Below the pieces are notes generated by a model that was not told the DNA's origin, did no database searches, and saw nothing but the letters and a program-made list of their open reading frames with translations. From an uncultured Actinomycetes bacterium (lineage in GTDB: Bacteria; Actinomycetota; Acidimicrobiia; Acidimicrobiales; RAAP-2): 64,000 bases of DNA. Shown here piece by piece: positions 34,428 to 42,400 of this stretch (position 1 is the stretch's first letter; each line of letters opens with the position of its first letter). The translations under genes were made by a program, and so were the position numbers. Where the stretch lies: NCBI GenBank assembly GCA_903828785.1, contig CAIKNP010000009.1, forward strand, positions 40,993-104,992, given 5' to 3'.

Positions 34428-35194
34428 TGTCGCGCCAGGTCGATCGCGAGTCACTGACGCTCATCACCGGAGCAGCTCAGGGGATCGGCGGCGCCACCGC
34501 CCGCCACTTTGACACTCTGGGAGCGCGCCTCGCCCTCAATGACCGCGAGGCGTCGCCGGCCCTCGCGGCGCTGTGCGCTGCGACCGACGCCGTGGCCGCG
34601 CCCGCCGATATCACCAGCCGTGACGACATTCGTTCGATGATCGCCACCCTGACCAGCCAGCACGGCCCCATTGGCACCCTGGTCTGCAACGCGGCCTACA
34701 TGACCATGGCTCCCTTCCTCGAGCACGAACCCGGTGACTGGTGGAAGATTATCGACACCAACGCCGCTGGCACCTTGCGCGTCATTCAAGAAGTACTCCC
34801 GTCGATGCGTTCCCTCGGAGGCGGACGCATCGTGGTGGTTTGTTCCTACTGGGGTCTCACTGGATGGCCGGACGCCAGCGCGTACGCCGCTTCGAAGGCC
34901 GGACTCATTTCACTGGTCAAAACCCTCGGACGTGAACTCGCCCCCGAGGGCATCGTGGTGAACGGTATCGCCCCCGGCGTTACCGCGACTCCCCAGCTCG
35001 AGGTCGACGCCCGGGCGGCGGGCCTAAGCGTGGCCGAGATGCACCGCCAGTACGCGGCGGGCATACCCTTAGGGCGTATCGCCCACGCCGACGAAATCGC
35101 CGCCGGCATCGCCTTCTTGGCGGATCGTCGCCTGGGTGCCATGATTGGAACCGTGCTGAACGTCAATGGTGGAGAGGTGAGGGCTCGCGCGTGA
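34427..35194 (+). CDS. Short-chain dehydrogenase/reductase (SDR), second
   Basis: This 255-residue SDR has TLITGAAQGIGGATA, LVCNAAYMTMAPF, the Ser in VVVCSYWG, and SAYAASKAGL as the catalytic YxxxK. It ends GTVLNVNGGEVRARA. It is a different branch from the SDR before it, so the two may catalyse successive steps. The stop overlaps the next start as GTGA. Confidence 0.9.
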   Translation: MSRQVDRESLTLITGAAQGIGGATARHFDTLGARLALNDREASPALAALCAATDAVAAPADITSRDDIRSMIATLTSQHGPIGTLVCNAAYMTMAPFLEHEPGDWWKIIDTNAAGTLRVIQEVLPSMRSLGGGRIVVVCSYWGLTGWPDASAYAASKAGLISLVKTLGRELAPEGIVVNGIAPGVTATPQLEVDARAAGLSVAEMHRQYAAGIPLGRIAHADEIAAGIAFLADRRLGAMIGTVLNVNGGEVRARA

Positions 35195-36057
35195 CGCCCG
35201 ACTACTGCACCCAGTGGCCCGCTTCCTTTACCGCCGCGGCGTCCTTCTGCTTTGACGTCGACGCCGAGTCCGCGGTCCTCTCCTTCGCCCCCGAAGCCGC
35301 GTCTCGCATGAGTGTGATGACCCACCAGAGTTACGGACCCCTGGTGGGTATTCCCCGTCTCTTGCGCATTCTCGAGCAACACGGCGTCCTCGCCACCTTC
35401 TTCGTCCCCGGGTACACCGCGCACCGTTACCCCGACGTCGTGCGCTCGCTGGTCGAACACGGTCACGAGATCGCCCACCACGGCTACCTGCACGAGCCGC
35501 TGGGCTCGGCCGACGAAGCCCAGGAGATTACGTATCTAGAACGGGGACTCGAAGCGCTCGAGGAGGTGGCCGGCGTTCGACCGGTCGGCTACCGCGCGCC
35601 GATGTGGGAACTGAACTACCGATCGCCCCACCTGCTCGCCGAGCGAGGCTTCCTCTACGACTCCAGTTTGATGGATGGCGATAGCCCCTACCTGCTGGCC
35701 ACCGGCCAGGGTGACGAAAGCCTCGTGGAGATTCCTATTCACTGGGCCCTCGACGACTGGGAGCAGTACTGCTACATCCCCGCCCTCTTCGAAACCGGCG
35801 TCATCGAGAACCCCGCCAAGACGCGCGAAATGTGGCTCAGTGAGTTGCGAGCGGTCAGCGACGAACAGGGATGCTTCGTCTTAACGGCTCACCCCTTCGT
35901 CAGTGGCCGCCCCTCGCGCGCTCGGGCCTTGTCGGACGTCATCGAAGCGGCGGTGGCCGACCCCCGTGTTTGGGTCGCCACCATGGCGCAGATCGCCGAG
36001 CACACCAGGAGCCAGTCTCTGCGGGTGCGCACGCTGAGCCAACCCCAGGTCGAGTGA
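35191..36057 (+). CDS. Polysaccharide deacetylase-family hydrolase (PuuE/cyclic-imidase-like)
   Basis: This 288-residue NodB-fold metallohydrolase has the Asp motif AASFCFDVDAESAV near residue 22 and the metal His pair in HGHEIAHHGYLHEPL near 93. GYRAPMWELNYRSPHLL and FVLTAHPFVSGRPSR follow. It has no signal peptide, so it acts inside the cell. This intracellular subgroup includes PuuE allantoinase and cyclic imide hydrolases rather than cell-wall deacetylases. With a permease and two SDRs it may open a ring or amide of an imported compound; that is inference. Confidence 0.82.
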   Translation: MTPDYCTQWPASFTAAASFCFDVDAESAVLSFAPEAASRMSVMTHQSYGPLVGIPRLLRILEQHGVLATFFVPGYTAHRYPDVVRSLVEHGHEIAHHGYLHEPLGSADEAQEITYLERGLEALEEVAGVRPVGYRAPMWELNYRSPHLLAERGFLYDSSLMDGDSPYLLATGQGDESLVEIPIHWALDDWEQYCYIPALFETGVIENPAKTREMWLSELRAVSDEQGCFVLTAHPFVSGRPSRARALSDVIEAAVADPRVWVATMAQIAEHTRSQSLRVRTLSQPQVE

Positions 36058-36061
36058 GGCG

Positions 36062-36970
36062 ATGGAAGAAGCTCGCAGGTATTTCACCTACGTGGGTACT
36101 TCCATCATCTGGGGCTGCTCGTTTATCTTCATTAAAGAGTCTCTGGGTTTCTTAACCCCCTTTGGCGTCGCCTTCGGACGCTGCCTCTTTGGCACCATCG
36201 TGCTCTTCACCATTGCGAACATTCGATCCGTGTCCCTACCCCCCGTGGGTGTGGTCTGGCTACGACTGATGGTGGTGGCCCTGTGCATCAACGTCCTGCC
36301 GGGCATTCTCTTCGCCGTCGCCGAGACGCGAACGACCACGATTCTCGCCAGCATCATCAATGCCCTGGTGCCCCTCACGTCGCTCTTCTTTATCACCGTC
36401 GTCTTTCGCGACGAACACATAACTCGCACGCAAGAACTGGGATTGGCCGTCGGCTTCGTGGGTATTCTCATCGCCTTCGGTGTGTGGAACGGCTTCGGTC
36501 GCAACCCCTGGTGGGCGGTGGGGGCCCTGCTGCTCGCCGTCACCCTCTACGGCGTGACCTTCCCCTACATCCGCCGGCACATCACCCCCCTGAAACTCGA
36601 CCCCATCGCCCTGTCGACCACCCAGCTCCTGATCAGTGTGCTGCTGCTCACGCCCACCTTCTTCCTCGACGGCTTTAACGGTCACGCCATGACCTGGCGG
36701 TCGGGGCTGAGCATCGTCGTGCTGGGGGCGGGGGGCAGCGGTCTGGCCTTTATGTGGAACTTCCACACCATTGAGCGGCTGGGCCCCTCGATCGCCTCGA
36801 CCGTCACGTACTGGTCGCCCCTGGTGGCCACCGTCGTGGGCATCATCTTCATCCACGAATCGCTGCTGTGGTACCAACCCGTCGGCGCCGCCGTCGTGGT
36901 GCTCGGTTCGGCCATCGGGCAAAATCGCCTGCGACGCCGTCCCACTCCGCCCCCCGCTGTTCTACGCTAA
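36062..36970 (+). CDS. DMT-superfamily EamA transporter
   Basis: This 302-residue membrane protein has ten helices in two EamA repeats. The first begins YFTYVGTSIIWGCSFIFIKESLGFLTPFGVAFGRCLFG; the second starts near residue 155 with WWAVGALLLAVTLYGVTFPYI. Such carriers export or import metabolites. It begins five bases after the deacetylase gene and is probably in the same operon. Confidence 0.9.
   Translation: MEEARRYFTYVGTSIIWGCSFIFIKESLGFLTPFGVAFGRCLFGTIVLFTIANIRSVSLPPVGVVWLRLMVVALCINVLPGILFAVAETRTTTILASIINALVPLTSLFFITVVFRDEHITRTQELGLAVGFVGILIAFGVWNGFGRNPWWAVGALLLAVTLYGVTFPYIRRHITPLKLDPIALSTTQLLISVLLLTPTFFLDGFNGHAMTWRSGLSIVVLGAGGSGLAFMWNFHTIERLGPSIASTVTYWSPLVATVVGIIFIHESLLWYQPVGAAVVVLGSAIGQNRLRRRPTPPPAVLR
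36963..36968 (+). promoter_or_regulatory. -10 element TACGCT inside the end of the DMT gene
   Basis: TACGCT-AAACCG-GTG straddles the DMT stop, giving the Gfo/Idh gene its own start point and defining its start at 36975. Confidence 0.5.
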
Positions 36971-36974
36971 ACCG

Positions 36975-37991
36975 GTGACCCTTCCCGCGCCTCGACTCAT
37001 CGACCCCTCCATCCAGCCTCGTTTGCGCTGGGGCATACTCGGGGCGGGGTGGATCGCTGACCAGTGGGCGAGCACCGTTCTGGCCAATTCGAATCAAGAA
37101 ATTCGCGCCGTGGCCTCCCTGACCCCGGGTCGAGCGGAGGCCTTCGCCCAGCGTTTCGCCATCCCGCACGCCCACGACTCCTACGAGGCTCTGCTCGCGC
37201 GCGACGACATTGACGCGGTCTACGTGGCCAACCTGCCCCCGGACCATTTCGCAACCACCATGATGGTGCTCGATGCCGGCCGGCCGGTGCTGCTCGAAAA
37301 ACCAGTCACCAAGGACCTCGCTCAGGCCCAGACCCTTTTCGCCACCGGCCGTTCGAAGGGCTTGCTCGTCATGGAAGCCATGTGGTCGCGCTACCTGCCC
37401 CAAATGGACGTGGTGCGTCAACTCCTCGCCAGTGGTGCCATCGGTGAACCCCAATTGATTCTCGCGGACTTCTGCCAGGACAATCGCGACGTCGATCGAC
37501 TCTGGCGCCGTGGCGCCGGCAGCCCCTTGTGGGACATGGGCATCTACCCCATCGCCCTCTGTCAAATGGTGCTGGGTGCGCCCACGCAGGTCGAGGCCTG
37601 GGGTGAACTCAACGAGGCGAAGATGGACCTCGAGACCACCATCCACATGCGTTACGCCAGCGGGGCCCGAGCGACCTGCACCACCTCGGGAGTCATCGAC
37701 GTCGCCAATCACAGCAGCATCGCCGGCAGCGAGGGGGTTATCGAGTTCGAACCCCCCTACATCTTCCCCACCACGCTGCGGGTCGCGCCCAAGGGCTTCA
37801 ACCAGCCCGCGGCGATCTGGCGAGACGAGTCACCAATACGTGGACACGCCGCCCTGGTCTACCAAGTACACGCCTTCGTGGAGTACCTCACGCACGGGCT
37901 CGTGGAGTCGCCGCTGCAGAGTCACGAGGATTCCTTGGCCTGCTTACGCGTCGCCCAGCTGGCCACCGACGCCATCGGTGCCCTGGTCTAA
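36975..37991 (+). CDS. Gfo/Idh/MocA-family oxidoreductase
   Basis: This 338-residue NAD(P)-dependent dehydrogenase acts on sugars or similar polyols. The Rossmann loop is LRWGILGAGWIADQWAST and the family EKP motif is VLLEKPVTKDLAQA. The substrate-domain sequences MEAMWSRYLPQM and LWDMGIYPIALCQMVLG resemble trans-dihydrodiol/xylose-type dehydrogenases. The track start at 36771 runs through the DMT gene and is rejected. Its end overlaps the convergent membrane protein gene by 48 bases. Confidence 0.88.
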   Translation: MTLPAPRLIDPSIQPRLRWGILGAGWIADQWASTVLANSNQEIRAVASLTPGRAEAFAQRFAIPHAHDSYEALLARDDIDAVYVANLPPDHFATTMMVLDAGRPVLLEKPVTKDLAQAQTLFATGRSKGLLVMEAMWSRYLPQMDVVRQLLASGAIGEPQLILADFCQDNRDVDRLWRRGAGSPLWDMGIYPIALCQMVLGAPTQVEAWGELNEAKMDLETTIHMRYASGARATCTTSGVIDVANHSSIAGSEGVIEFEPPYIFPTTLRVAPKGFNQPAAIWRDESPIRGHAALVYQVHAFVEYLTHGLVESPLQSHEDSLACLRVAQLATDAIGALV

Positions 37992-40232
37992 GACCGGCCG
38001 ACGACGACGTCGCAGGGTGAAGATCACCAGTCCCGCCAGCGTCAGTCCCGATACGACCAGCAACTCGGGGTAGTAGGCGAAGCCGCGGTAGGTGAAGACA
38101 ACATCGTGTGTTCCGGCCGGCACCGCTACCGCCATCAAGGCGGGTTCCACCATGAAAATTTTCGCGGGCTGGCCATCAATGGTCGCCACCCAGTGGGGAT
38201 CGAAAGCCACCTTAAAGAGCAGGGCCGAGCGGCGGGTTGTCGCCACCACCGCCTCCGCGCTTTGGCTGTTCACCAGATCGGCTACCTGGCGCTCAATACG
38301 CCCGGGCGGACTTATACGACCCGAGCTAGGCAGAGTGGAGGGCCCGGGAGCGGCCCCCGCGAACGCCACGGTGGGCACCACGCCGTGCAGGGCTTCGGAC
38401 GAGGCGAGAAAATTGCGCGTCACCGGACCGAGGGTGGCGTTGGTAGCCGACACCGAGCCCGAGGTGTCGATCACTTGGAGAAGGGCGGTGGGCGTTTGGT
38501 TCGACAACTCCCACAAGGCGTAGTGGCCCGCCACGTCTATGCGCCACACCGGCGAGATGGCGGGCCGTTTCCAGGTGGGCATGATGATGTACTTCACGCC
38601 GAAGAGTTCGTAGTCCGCGAGCTGGCGCTGGTCGAAGTAGCACTCGGGATCGGTCATGAGTCCCGAGGTGCGCAGCGTAAAGCCCACGGCGTCGACCTTG
38701 AGTTGCTCGAGGTAGAGATAGACGGGGACGTCGCCCACCGAAAACCTTCGTCCCCAGTTGCTGGGCATGCCGGCGTAGATGCGCCCACCGCCGAGCCGCT
38801 CGGCTTGCGTCACCAGCGACCGCACCTGGGCCCCCTGGGTGCTGTCGGCGGCCTCCTGGGTCACGATGAGTGCACGCGAGGTGCCGTCGTAGTGATTGAT
38901 TTCCACCAAGCCCGGGAGGAGGAGGAGCAACACGCTGGCCACCATGGCCACGCTGGCGAGCCAACGCCAGCCGCCGGAGAATGCCCCAACGACGTACTGG
39001 ACGTAGCGTGGCCGCCAGCGGGTCAGCGTGGCGGCGAGAAAACGACCCAGGGAGACGAGGCCCAGCCCCGCGAGCAGTATTCCCGCCAGTTGCACCCCCA
39101 TGATGAAGCGTTGCAGCAGGAGATTCTGGTTGCCCGGGATGAGATCAATGAGCCAGGCAAAGCTTGGTCGTCCGCAGAAGAGGACCAGACTGAGCGCCAA
39201 GACGCCCACCAGAGCCCGCACCCGCTCGTCCACGCGCCAGCGCAGCACACTCACCACCACCGCGACCGCGAGAAAGACCGAAAGAACGGCCCACCTTTGA
39301 AAGTCGAAGAGTTGGCCCGTGAAGAGCCAGGCGAGAACCCTTGGCGCACCGTAGGAGTTGTTAATGGTGGTGCCCACTTGGAACTGATTCACCGCCTGCC
39401 AGGTAGAGCGCAGCAGAATCGGGACGGTCACCGGGAGCGCCAACAACATGCTCGCCGCCACCAAGGTCAGCGTGCGCACCAACCGCGTTCGCCACGCGGT
39501 GGGAACAATAATGAGCCACACCCCGACACTGAGCAGGGCCAGGTAGGCAGTCAGGAAGTGAAAGGCGACCGTCAGGGCCAGGGCCAGCGCGGCCCCGAGA
39601 AGGTGTTCCTTGCGAGCGATCCAGCGCCACGACAGGGCCCAGGCCAAAGGAAGTGTCCACATCGCAAACAGCTGCGACCACAGTCCGCTGCCGATCCAGA
39701 CGTAACTCTGGTGCCCGAAACCTCGACTGGTGACACTGAAGAGCAGCGGCGCCATCGCGGCCGACACGGCGGCGGCCCAGGGCTCGAGATTGAAGAGTCG
39801 CGCCGACCAGTAGACGCAGACGGGCCACAGGGCGAGCAGCAGGTAGAGCGACAGCGCGTACACGGTGGCCACCGGGGCGAGCAGACCCAGCGCCCCCACC
39901 AGTAGCGCGGAGAAACTCTGGTACTGGACGAAGAAGGGTGAACCCAATGACAAGAGTGGGTACCAGTGGTCGAAGGGGGACATGCCACCCGCCAGGAGAT
40001 GGCGGGCCAGCTCGGTCATTTGCAAGTGCATGCCGCTGTCGTTGGGGTAGGCGACGACGCGAGCCTCGGCTCGCAGGGACCAGAGGTTGAACACGCCGGC
40101 GGCCACCACCAGTAACCAGGCGCCGGGCCAGGGGGAACTATCGCGCTCGGCCAGCGCCACGTTGGAGGTCCCAATTGGATCGAGCAATTGCCCCTCTCGA
40201 AGGAATATGCTCCAGCGTCGACGAAGATTCAT
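37944..40232 (-). CDS. Large polytopic membrane protein, YfhO/PTPS-related GT-C-like
   Basis: This 762-residue protein has about 12 helices in its first 470 residues, with an acidic first loop (AYPNDSGMHLQMTELARHLLAGGMSPFDHWYPL). That layout is that of GT-C glycosyltransferases and the 6-pyruvoyl-tetrahydropterin-synthase-related membrane family. A large extracytoplasmic domain follows (residues 490-720, with FGVKYIIMPTWKRP and a beta-rich part near AFDPHWVATIDGQPA). A last helix and basic end close the protein. The C-terminal part resembles YfhO. AGGAGA precedes the ATG at 40232. Confidence 0.75.
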   Translation of the reverse strand: MNLRRRWSIFLREGQLLDPIGTSNVALAERDSSPWPGAWLLVVAAGVFNLWSLRAEARVVAYPNDSGMHLQMTELARHLLAGGMSPFDHWYPLLSLGSPFFVQYQSFSALLVGALGLLAPVATVYALSLYLLLALWPVCVYWSARLFNLEPWAAAVSAAMAPLLFSVTSRGFGHQSYVWIGSGLWSQLFAMWTLPLAWALSWRWIARKEHLLGAALALALTVAFHFLTAYLALLSVGVWLIIVPTAWRTRLVRTLTLVAASMLLALPVTVPILLRSTWQAVNQFQVGTTINNSYGAPRVLAWLFTGQLFDFQRWAVLSVFLAVAVVVSVLRWRVDERVRALVGVLALSLVLFCGRPSFAWLIDLIPGNQNLLLQRFIMGVQLAGILLAGLGLVSLGRFLAATLTRWRPRYVQYVVGAFSGGWRWLASVAMVASVLLLLLPGLVEINHYDGTSRALIVTQEAADSTQGAQVRSLVTQAERLGGGRIYAGMPSNWGRRFSVGDVPVYLYLEQLKVDAVGFTLRTSGLMTDPECYFDQRQLADYELFGVKYIIMPTWKRPAISPVWRIDVAGHYALWELSNQTPTALLQVIDTSGSVSATNATLGPVTRNFLASSEALHGVVPTVAFAGAAPGPSTLPSSGRISPPGRIERQVADLVNSQSAEAVVATTRRSALLFKVAFDPHWVATIDGQPAKIFMVEPALMAVAVPAGTHDVVFTYRGFAYYPELLVVSGLTLAGLVIFTLRRRRRPVLDQGTDGVGGQLGDA

Positions 40233-40329
40233 ACTTCTCCTATTCTGCCCCGCGAGGGTCGCCGTGAAAGTACCCCGAGTGTGGTGACATACATTTACTA
40301 GGGCCGCTCCTCGTTCAGAAAGGTATGTC

Positions 40330-40893
40330 GTGAATCGCAACGCACTTTCGAGCATTCCGCGAATAGTCATGGTGCTGCTCCTGGTCGCGGCCACCGCGAC
40401 GATAAGTGTGCAGTTGCGAGGCGGTCCTTCCTCGGTGGCGGCCAACGTCAGCAATCAGCTCGCCCTGGGCGTGCAGGCCCAACGCAGCGGTGACTACCAG
40501 TCGGCTATCGCCCACTACCTCGCCGTGCAGCGGCTCGAGCCCCGAAGCCCCATCCCCCTCTTCGACGCCGGTGACGCCGAAGAGTTCGCCGGTGATCTGC
40601 GGCGAGCACGCCAGTACTACGACCAGTGCCTGGCCCTCGACGCCACCTACGTACCCGCCCTCTACAACGAGGCCGTCATGGCCCAGACGAGCAATTCGAG
40701 CGGGGCTATCGCCCTCTACCGGCGAGTGATTGCTCAGTCGAAGCCGGGATCGGCGCAATGGATCTTGATCGCCAAGTCCCACTACAACCTCGGTCTTCTC
40801 CTCGAGAAGCGTGGTCAGGGGCTAGAGGGGCGAGCGCAAGTAGCGCTCGGCATCAAGCTCGATCCGGGTCTCGCCCCTCACACCCAGCGCTAG
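40330..40893 (+). CDS. Membrane-anchored TPR protein
   Basis: This 187-residue protein has one N-terminal membrane segment (IVMVLLLVAATATISVQL). Three or four TPR units follow, seen as QLALGVQAQRSGDYQSAIAHYLAVQRLEP, PLFDAGDAEEFAGDLRRARQYYDQCLALDA and ALYNEAVMAQTSNSSGAIALYRRVI. The TPR part probably lies outside and binds another protein. AGAAAGG stands before the GTG. It is divergent from the large membrane protein, a possible partner. Confidence 0.82.
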   Translation: MNRNALSSIPRIVMVLLLVAATATISVQLRGGPSSVAANVSNQLALGVQAQRSGDYQSAIAHYLAVQRLEPRSPIPLFDAGDAEEFAGDLRRARQYYDQCLALDATYVPALYNEAVMAQTSNSSGAIALYRRVIAQSKPGSAQWILIAKSHYNLGLLLEKRGQGLEGRAQVALGIKLDPGLAPHTQR

Positions 40894-40960
40894 GACCGAG
40901 GAGTGGTTGCGTACCTCGCCGAAATGTGCCACGATTCGACGACCCCATTTGAGGAGAACT

Positions 40961-41899
40961 ATGGAACCCAGCCTGAGGATTTCGCGTGACCAGCACATCT
41001 GGTCCTTTCGAGCCGATCACGAGCCCGTCGCCACCGTCGACCCCGGCAGCATCATCGAGATTGAAACCTGGGACTGCTTCACCGGCCAGGTGACCTCCGA
41101 AGCCGACACCGTCTTAACCCTCGACCTGCACCGGGTCAACAGCGCCACGGGGCCCATCGCCGTTCGCGGTGCTGAGCCGGGCGACAGCCTCTCCGTAACG
41201 CTTCTCGACATCCGCCCTAACGAAATCGGGTCCGCGATGGTCATCCCCGGATGGGGTCAGCTGGCCAGCCAGTGCGACGGTCCGACCACGCGCATGTTCC
41301 GCGTTGACGGTGACACCGTTTATATGAATGACCGGGTCTCCTTCCCGGCGCGTCCCATGTTTGGCGTCATCGGGGTCTCACCCGCCGCCGGCGAGATTGG
41401 GACCTTCTTCGCGGGTCGTCACGGCGGCAATATGGACGACCACTTCAACGGCATTGGCGCCACGGTTCACCTCCCGGTGTTTCAGTCCGGTGGTCAACTG
41501 TCCATTGGTGACATGCACGCCGCCATGGGTGACGGCGAAATCTCGGGAACTGGCGTTGAGATTGGCGGCAAGGCCCTCATCAAGCTTGACGTCGTGAAGG
41601 GCGTCGCCGGGGGCTGGCCCATCACCGAAACGGCTGACTCCTTCTACACGCACGGCACGTCGGGTTCGCCCAGTGAGCCCTCGGACCTCGACGAGGCCAT
41701 GCAAATGGCCATCGAAGAAGCGGCCAAATTACTGGTGGACCAGTGGGGTTTCACGACGCCCGACGCCTTTATCTTCCTGTCGGTCGCTTGCGACCTGGGA
41801 GTGGCCCAGAATTGCCACCCCATTCCCGACACCCCCTTCGTCGTGGCCAGAATGCGCATTCCCAAGTTGGCCGCCACGCCCCAGCCCTTTCGTCGCTAA
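40961..41899 (+). CDS. Acetamidase/formamidase family amidohydrolase
   Basis: This 312-residue enzyme hydrolyses short amides to ammonia and an acid. It shows HIWSFRADHEPVATVDPGSIIEIETWDCFTGQV, NSATGPIAVRGAEPGDSLSVTLLDI, and the conserved GDMHAAMGDGEISGTGVEIGG core. The C-terminal LSVACDLGVAQN is typical of FmdA_AmdA proteins. GAGGAG precedes the ATG at 40961. Ammonia release links it to nitrogen use, but no GlnR-like box was found upstream. The next gene starts nine bases later. Confidence 0.93.
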   Translation: MEPSLRISRDQHIWSFRADHEPVATVDPGSIIEIETWDCFTGQVTSEADTVLTLDLHRVNSATGPIAVRGAEPGDSLSVTLLDIRPNEIGSAMVIPGWGQLASQCDGPTTRMFRVDGDTVYMNDRVSFPARPMFGVIGVSPAAGEIGTFFAGRHGGNMDDHFNGIGATVHLPVFQSGGQLSIGDMHAAMGDGEISGTGVEIGGKALIKLDVVKGVAGGWPITETADSFYTHGTSGSPSEPSDLDEAMQMAIEEAAKLLVDQWGFTTPDAFIFLSVACDLGVAQNCHPIPDTPFVVARMRIPKLAATPQPFRR

Positions 41900-41908
41900 G
41901 GCCCCTTC

Positions 41909-42400
41909 GTGGCCGATCTCTTAGCGCGTGCCTCGGTGCAAAGGGTGCACGCCGCCTTGAGCGAGGCCGGGATTCCCCCACGCATCACCCTCTTGGACCT
42001 CTCGGCCTCGACGGCGGTGCAAGCGTCGGCCGGTCTGGGAATTAGCGTCGGGCAGATTGCCTCCTCACTCATCTTCCGCCTACCCGACGACTCCCCCGTC
42101 TTGGTTATCACCAGTGGGGCGCACCGGGTGGACGAGGAACACGTCGCGCGCCAGCTCGGCGTGACGCACTTAGGTCGGGCTGACGCCGACTACGTCAAGC
42201 AGTGGTCCGGCTTCTCCATCGGGGGCGTGGCCCCCCTCGGCTGGCCGAGCAGCGAAGGGGTGACCACCGCCATGGACGAAAGCCTCTTCGCCTACGACGA
42301 AGTGTGGGCCGCGGCCGGTCACCCGCACACGGTCTTTCCCGTCGCGCCCGAGGCCCTGCAACGCGCCACGCGAGCGCGGGTCTTGTCGGTGCGACCCTAA
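41909..42400 (+). CDS. YbaK/ProX-type aminoacyl-tRNA deacylase
   Basis: This 163-residue protein belongs to the family that clears mischarged tRNAs in trans. It contains TAVQASAGLGISVGQIASSLIFRLPDDSPVLVITSG, where the conserved Lys of YbaK is replaced by Ser (QIASSL for QIAKSL). It also has IGGVAPLGWP, the GGxxP loop. The substitution at that Lys may change or weaken editing activity. The GTG start lies nine bases after the amidase stop. The stop interlocks with that of the S9 peptidase. Confidence 0.88.
   Translation: MADLLARASVQRVHAALSEAGIPPRITLLDLSASTAVQASAGLGISVGQIASSLIFRLPDDSPVLVITSGAHRVDEEHVARQLGVTHLGRADADYVKQWSGFSIGGVAPLGWPSSEGVTTAMDESLFAYDEVWAAAGHPHTVFPVAPEALQRATRARVLSVRP

Noticed and set aside
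38106-39905. 599-residue plus-strand ORF rich in His, Gln and Arg
   Set aside because: It is antisense to the membrane protein gene; the polar low-complexity composition is what a hydrophobic gene gives in reverse.
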